From Helicobacteraceae bacterium (GTDB lineage Bacteria > Campylobacterota > Campylobacteria > Campylobacterales > Sulfurimonadaceae): a stretch of 6,376 bases of DNA. The stretch is taken from contig WFMO01000172.1 in assembly GCA_015489055.1 (NCBI GenBank), forward strand, positions 1-6,376, in the 5' to 3' direction. The notes beneath the pieces were generated by a model. It was given only the letters and a program-made list of their open reading frames with translations. It was not told where the DNA came from and did no database searches. Positions 5,306 to 6,376 of this stretch are shown piece by piece (positions within the stretch are counted from its first letter, which is position 1; the number at the start of each line of letters is the position of its first letter). Position numbers and translations under genes: made by a program.

Positions 5306-6294
5306 TTTAAAATCTCCATGGCTCGTTTGATGATTGTTTGAGGTGGAATACTGCCGATAGATATATCGTTTTTATTAATACGCGAAATATCTACCTTTGT
5401 ATCAGAACATATTGCCAGATTAATACCTGTTTCATACATCATTCTTTCGTTTGTCGGTCCAAATATCACAATAGAGGGTTTGTTATACGCCCAGGCAAGA
5501 TGAGTGGGTCCCGTGTCGTTTCCTATGGTTAACGATGAATGACATATAAGTGCTGATAGTTCGTTTAGATTTAACTTAGGCGTTATCACCGCATTTTTAC
5601 AATGAGCTTGGATAAAACTGGCGTCTTTTTTTTCACTATTTGTACCCCATGTTAGATATATTTTACATGAAAAAGCTTTGCAGACCTCAACTAGTTTTTC
5701 TTTTGGATAAATCTTATTTTTATAAGATGCGCCTGTAACTATGACTACATATTGTTGTGGGGCGAAGTCAGGTTTAGTGTATATCTGAAGCAGTGGATCT
5801 TTGTTATCTATCATCTTTTTTGTTACATGTAAATCTAACGCATCATTGATAAGTGCTATATTTCTCTTGATGATATTTTGCGTATATGCAATACTTGAGT
5901 GTGTTTGATAAAAAATAGATGCTATAGCTTCACGTGCGCTGTATCTGCTGTATCCGTGTATGTTTTTATCTATAATTCTTGCTATGATTGATGATTTTAA
6001 AAGTCCTTGCATGTCTATAATTAGATCATAAGTCGGCAACTTCCTTAGTTTTGATATCAATTTTATAAAAAGTTTTAGACTTTTTTGTTTTTTTATCTGT
6101 TTTAAATTAACAGTATATACTTGATTTATCAGCGGATGAGTCTCAAGCAAGGGCGCAAACGAGTCTTCACAAATCCAATCTATCTCAATATCCGGATATG
6201 CCTGCTTAATAAACTGCAACACAATGGTAGCGTTTATGATATCTCCAAGTGCCGATAATCTGATAACGGCTATATGTTTATAGGAATGTTTCAT
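5299..6294 (-). CDS. waaC: Lipopolysaccharide heptosyltransferase I (GT9 family)
   Basis: WaaC transfers L-glycero-D-manno-heptose from ADP-heptose to Kdo of Kdo2-lipid A, starting the inner core of LPS/LOS on the cytoplasmic side of the inner membrane. The 331-residue product has the GT-B fold pattern of GT9. IAVIRLSALGDII (8-20) contains the probable catalytic Asp (D18). YDLIIDMQGLLKS (89-101) is the N-domain signature. NKIYP (193-197) matches the nucleotide-sugar lysine loop. IGNDTGPTHLAWA (257-269) is the ADP-heptose-binding segment, and IVIFGPTNE (275-283) follows. The ordering before an acyltransferase favours WaaC over WaaF. The ATG at 6294 is the only ATG, GTG or TTG before the essential LSALGD motif, yet it has no ribosome-binding site and lies 7 nt after a perfect -10. 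The stop overlaps the next gene by 7 nt. Confidence 0.94.
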   Translation of the reverse strand: MKHSYKHIAVIRLSALGDIINATIVLQFIKQAYPDIEIDWICEDSFAPLLETHPLINQVYTVNLKQIKKQKSLKLFIKLISKLRKLPTYDLIIDMQGLLKSSIIARIIDKNIHGYSRYSAREAIASIFYQTHSSIAYTQNIIKRNIALINDALDLHVTKKMIDNKDPLLQIYTKPDFAPQQYVVIVTGASYKNKIYPKEKLVEVCKAFSCKIYLTWGTNSEKKDASFIQAHCKNAVITPKLNLNELSALICHSSLTIGNDTGPTHLAWAYNKPSIVIFGPTNERMMYETGINLAICSDTKVDISRINKNDISIGSIPPQTIIKRAMEILKC

Positions 6295-6301
6295 TGACGT
6301 A

Positions 6302-6335
6302 ATTATACCAATCCTAGCTAAAAAATTTCAAAAAA
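6302..6335 (-). promoter_or_regulatory. waaC promoter: perfect extended -10 with phased A/T runs; leaderless start likely
   Basis: On the minus strand TGG-TATAAT (6310-6302) is an exact extended -10. Two six-base T runs (6335-6330 and 6325-6320) lie upstream with starts 10 bp apart, the helical phasing described for Campylobacterota sigma-70 promoters that lack a -35. Only 7 nt separate the -10 from the waaC ATG at 6294, so transcription should begin at or one base before the A of the ATG. No Shine-Dalgarno sequence fits in that space. Confidence 0.75.
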
Positions 6336-6376
6336 CTCTTTTTTTTAGGTTTTGTTAGAGATTGCCTGAGTAATAA
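6311..6376 (-). other. Right edge: waaC upstream region, possible end of another gene undecided
   Basis: Apart from the T runs of the waaC promoter this stretch has no assignable gene. On the minus strand all three frames are open from the edge to a stop: one ends LTKPKKKSFLKFFS at a TAG (6316-6314), one ends YYSGNL at a TAA (6357-6355), and one ends ITQAISNKT at a TAA (6347-6345). Any of these could be the tail of an upstream gene, but they are too short to judge. Confidence 0.25.

Noticed and set aside
5338..5532. Open frame of 64 codons on the plus strand inside waaC
   Set aside because: Antisense to a well-supported gene, with a Cys/Arg/Tyr-rich product lacking family features.
6330..6354. 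Possible hairpin from the A8 and T6 runs as a terminator for an upstream gene
   Set aside because: It would be made of A-T pairs only, without a G-C stem; the runs are better explained as the phased upstream part of the waaC promoter.

Overview
The window looks like a piece of a Campylobacterota (Epsilonproteobacteria) chromosome, most likely from a free-living Sulfurimonas/Sulfuricurvum-type relative. The reasons are high A+T content, densely packed short operons, extended -10 promoters without a clear -35 (one preceded by A/T runs 10 bp apart), a tmRNA tag beginning ANNTNY as in Helicobacter/Campylobacter-type tags, a panB-ruvB pair, and a waaC-acyltransferase pair as at the start of Campylobacter LOS loci. 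The taxon is inferred from these features and not from a database comparison.

Layout. Positions 1-305, minus strand: the 5' part of a tmRNA gene (ssrA) that runs off the left edge. It carries a readable proteolysis tag and all four expected pseudoknots. Positions 338-1480, minus strand: a two-gene unit, a stand-alone histidine phosphotransfer (Hpt) domain protein followed 3 nt later by trpA (TTG start). Positions 1481-1564: a short divergent promoter region. Positions 1565-4407, plus strand: panB, ruvB and an AI-2E/PerM-family membrane protein, with gaps of 9 bp and then an ATGA overlap, so probably one transcript. Positions 4415-6294, minus strand: waaC followed by an LpxL/HtrB-type lipid A acyltransferase with a 7-nt overlap, convergent with the preceding operon. 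Positions 6295-6376: the waaC promoter region, with the promoter close enough to the start codon to suggest a leaderless mRNA.

How the genes relate. The contents are mostly housekeeping: ribosome rescue (tmRNA), tryptophan synthesis (TrpA), pantothenate/CoA synthesis (PanB), Holliday-junction branch migration (RuvB), and lipid A/inner-core LOS assembly (WaaC plus acyltransferase). Only the waaC-acyltransferase pair is a clear shared pathway. The Hpt-trpA and panB-ruvB-perM groupings look like shared transcription of unrelated functions, which is common in this phylum.

I see no phage, insertion sequence, CRISPR array, toxin-antitoxin or defence genes, and no convincing new system. The points most worth following up are the apparently leaderless waaC transcript, the tmRNA tag sequence and its placement behind trpA, the orphan Hpt protein coupled to trpA, trpA standing apart from trpB, and a waaC-acyltransferase pair cut off from the rest of an LOS locus.
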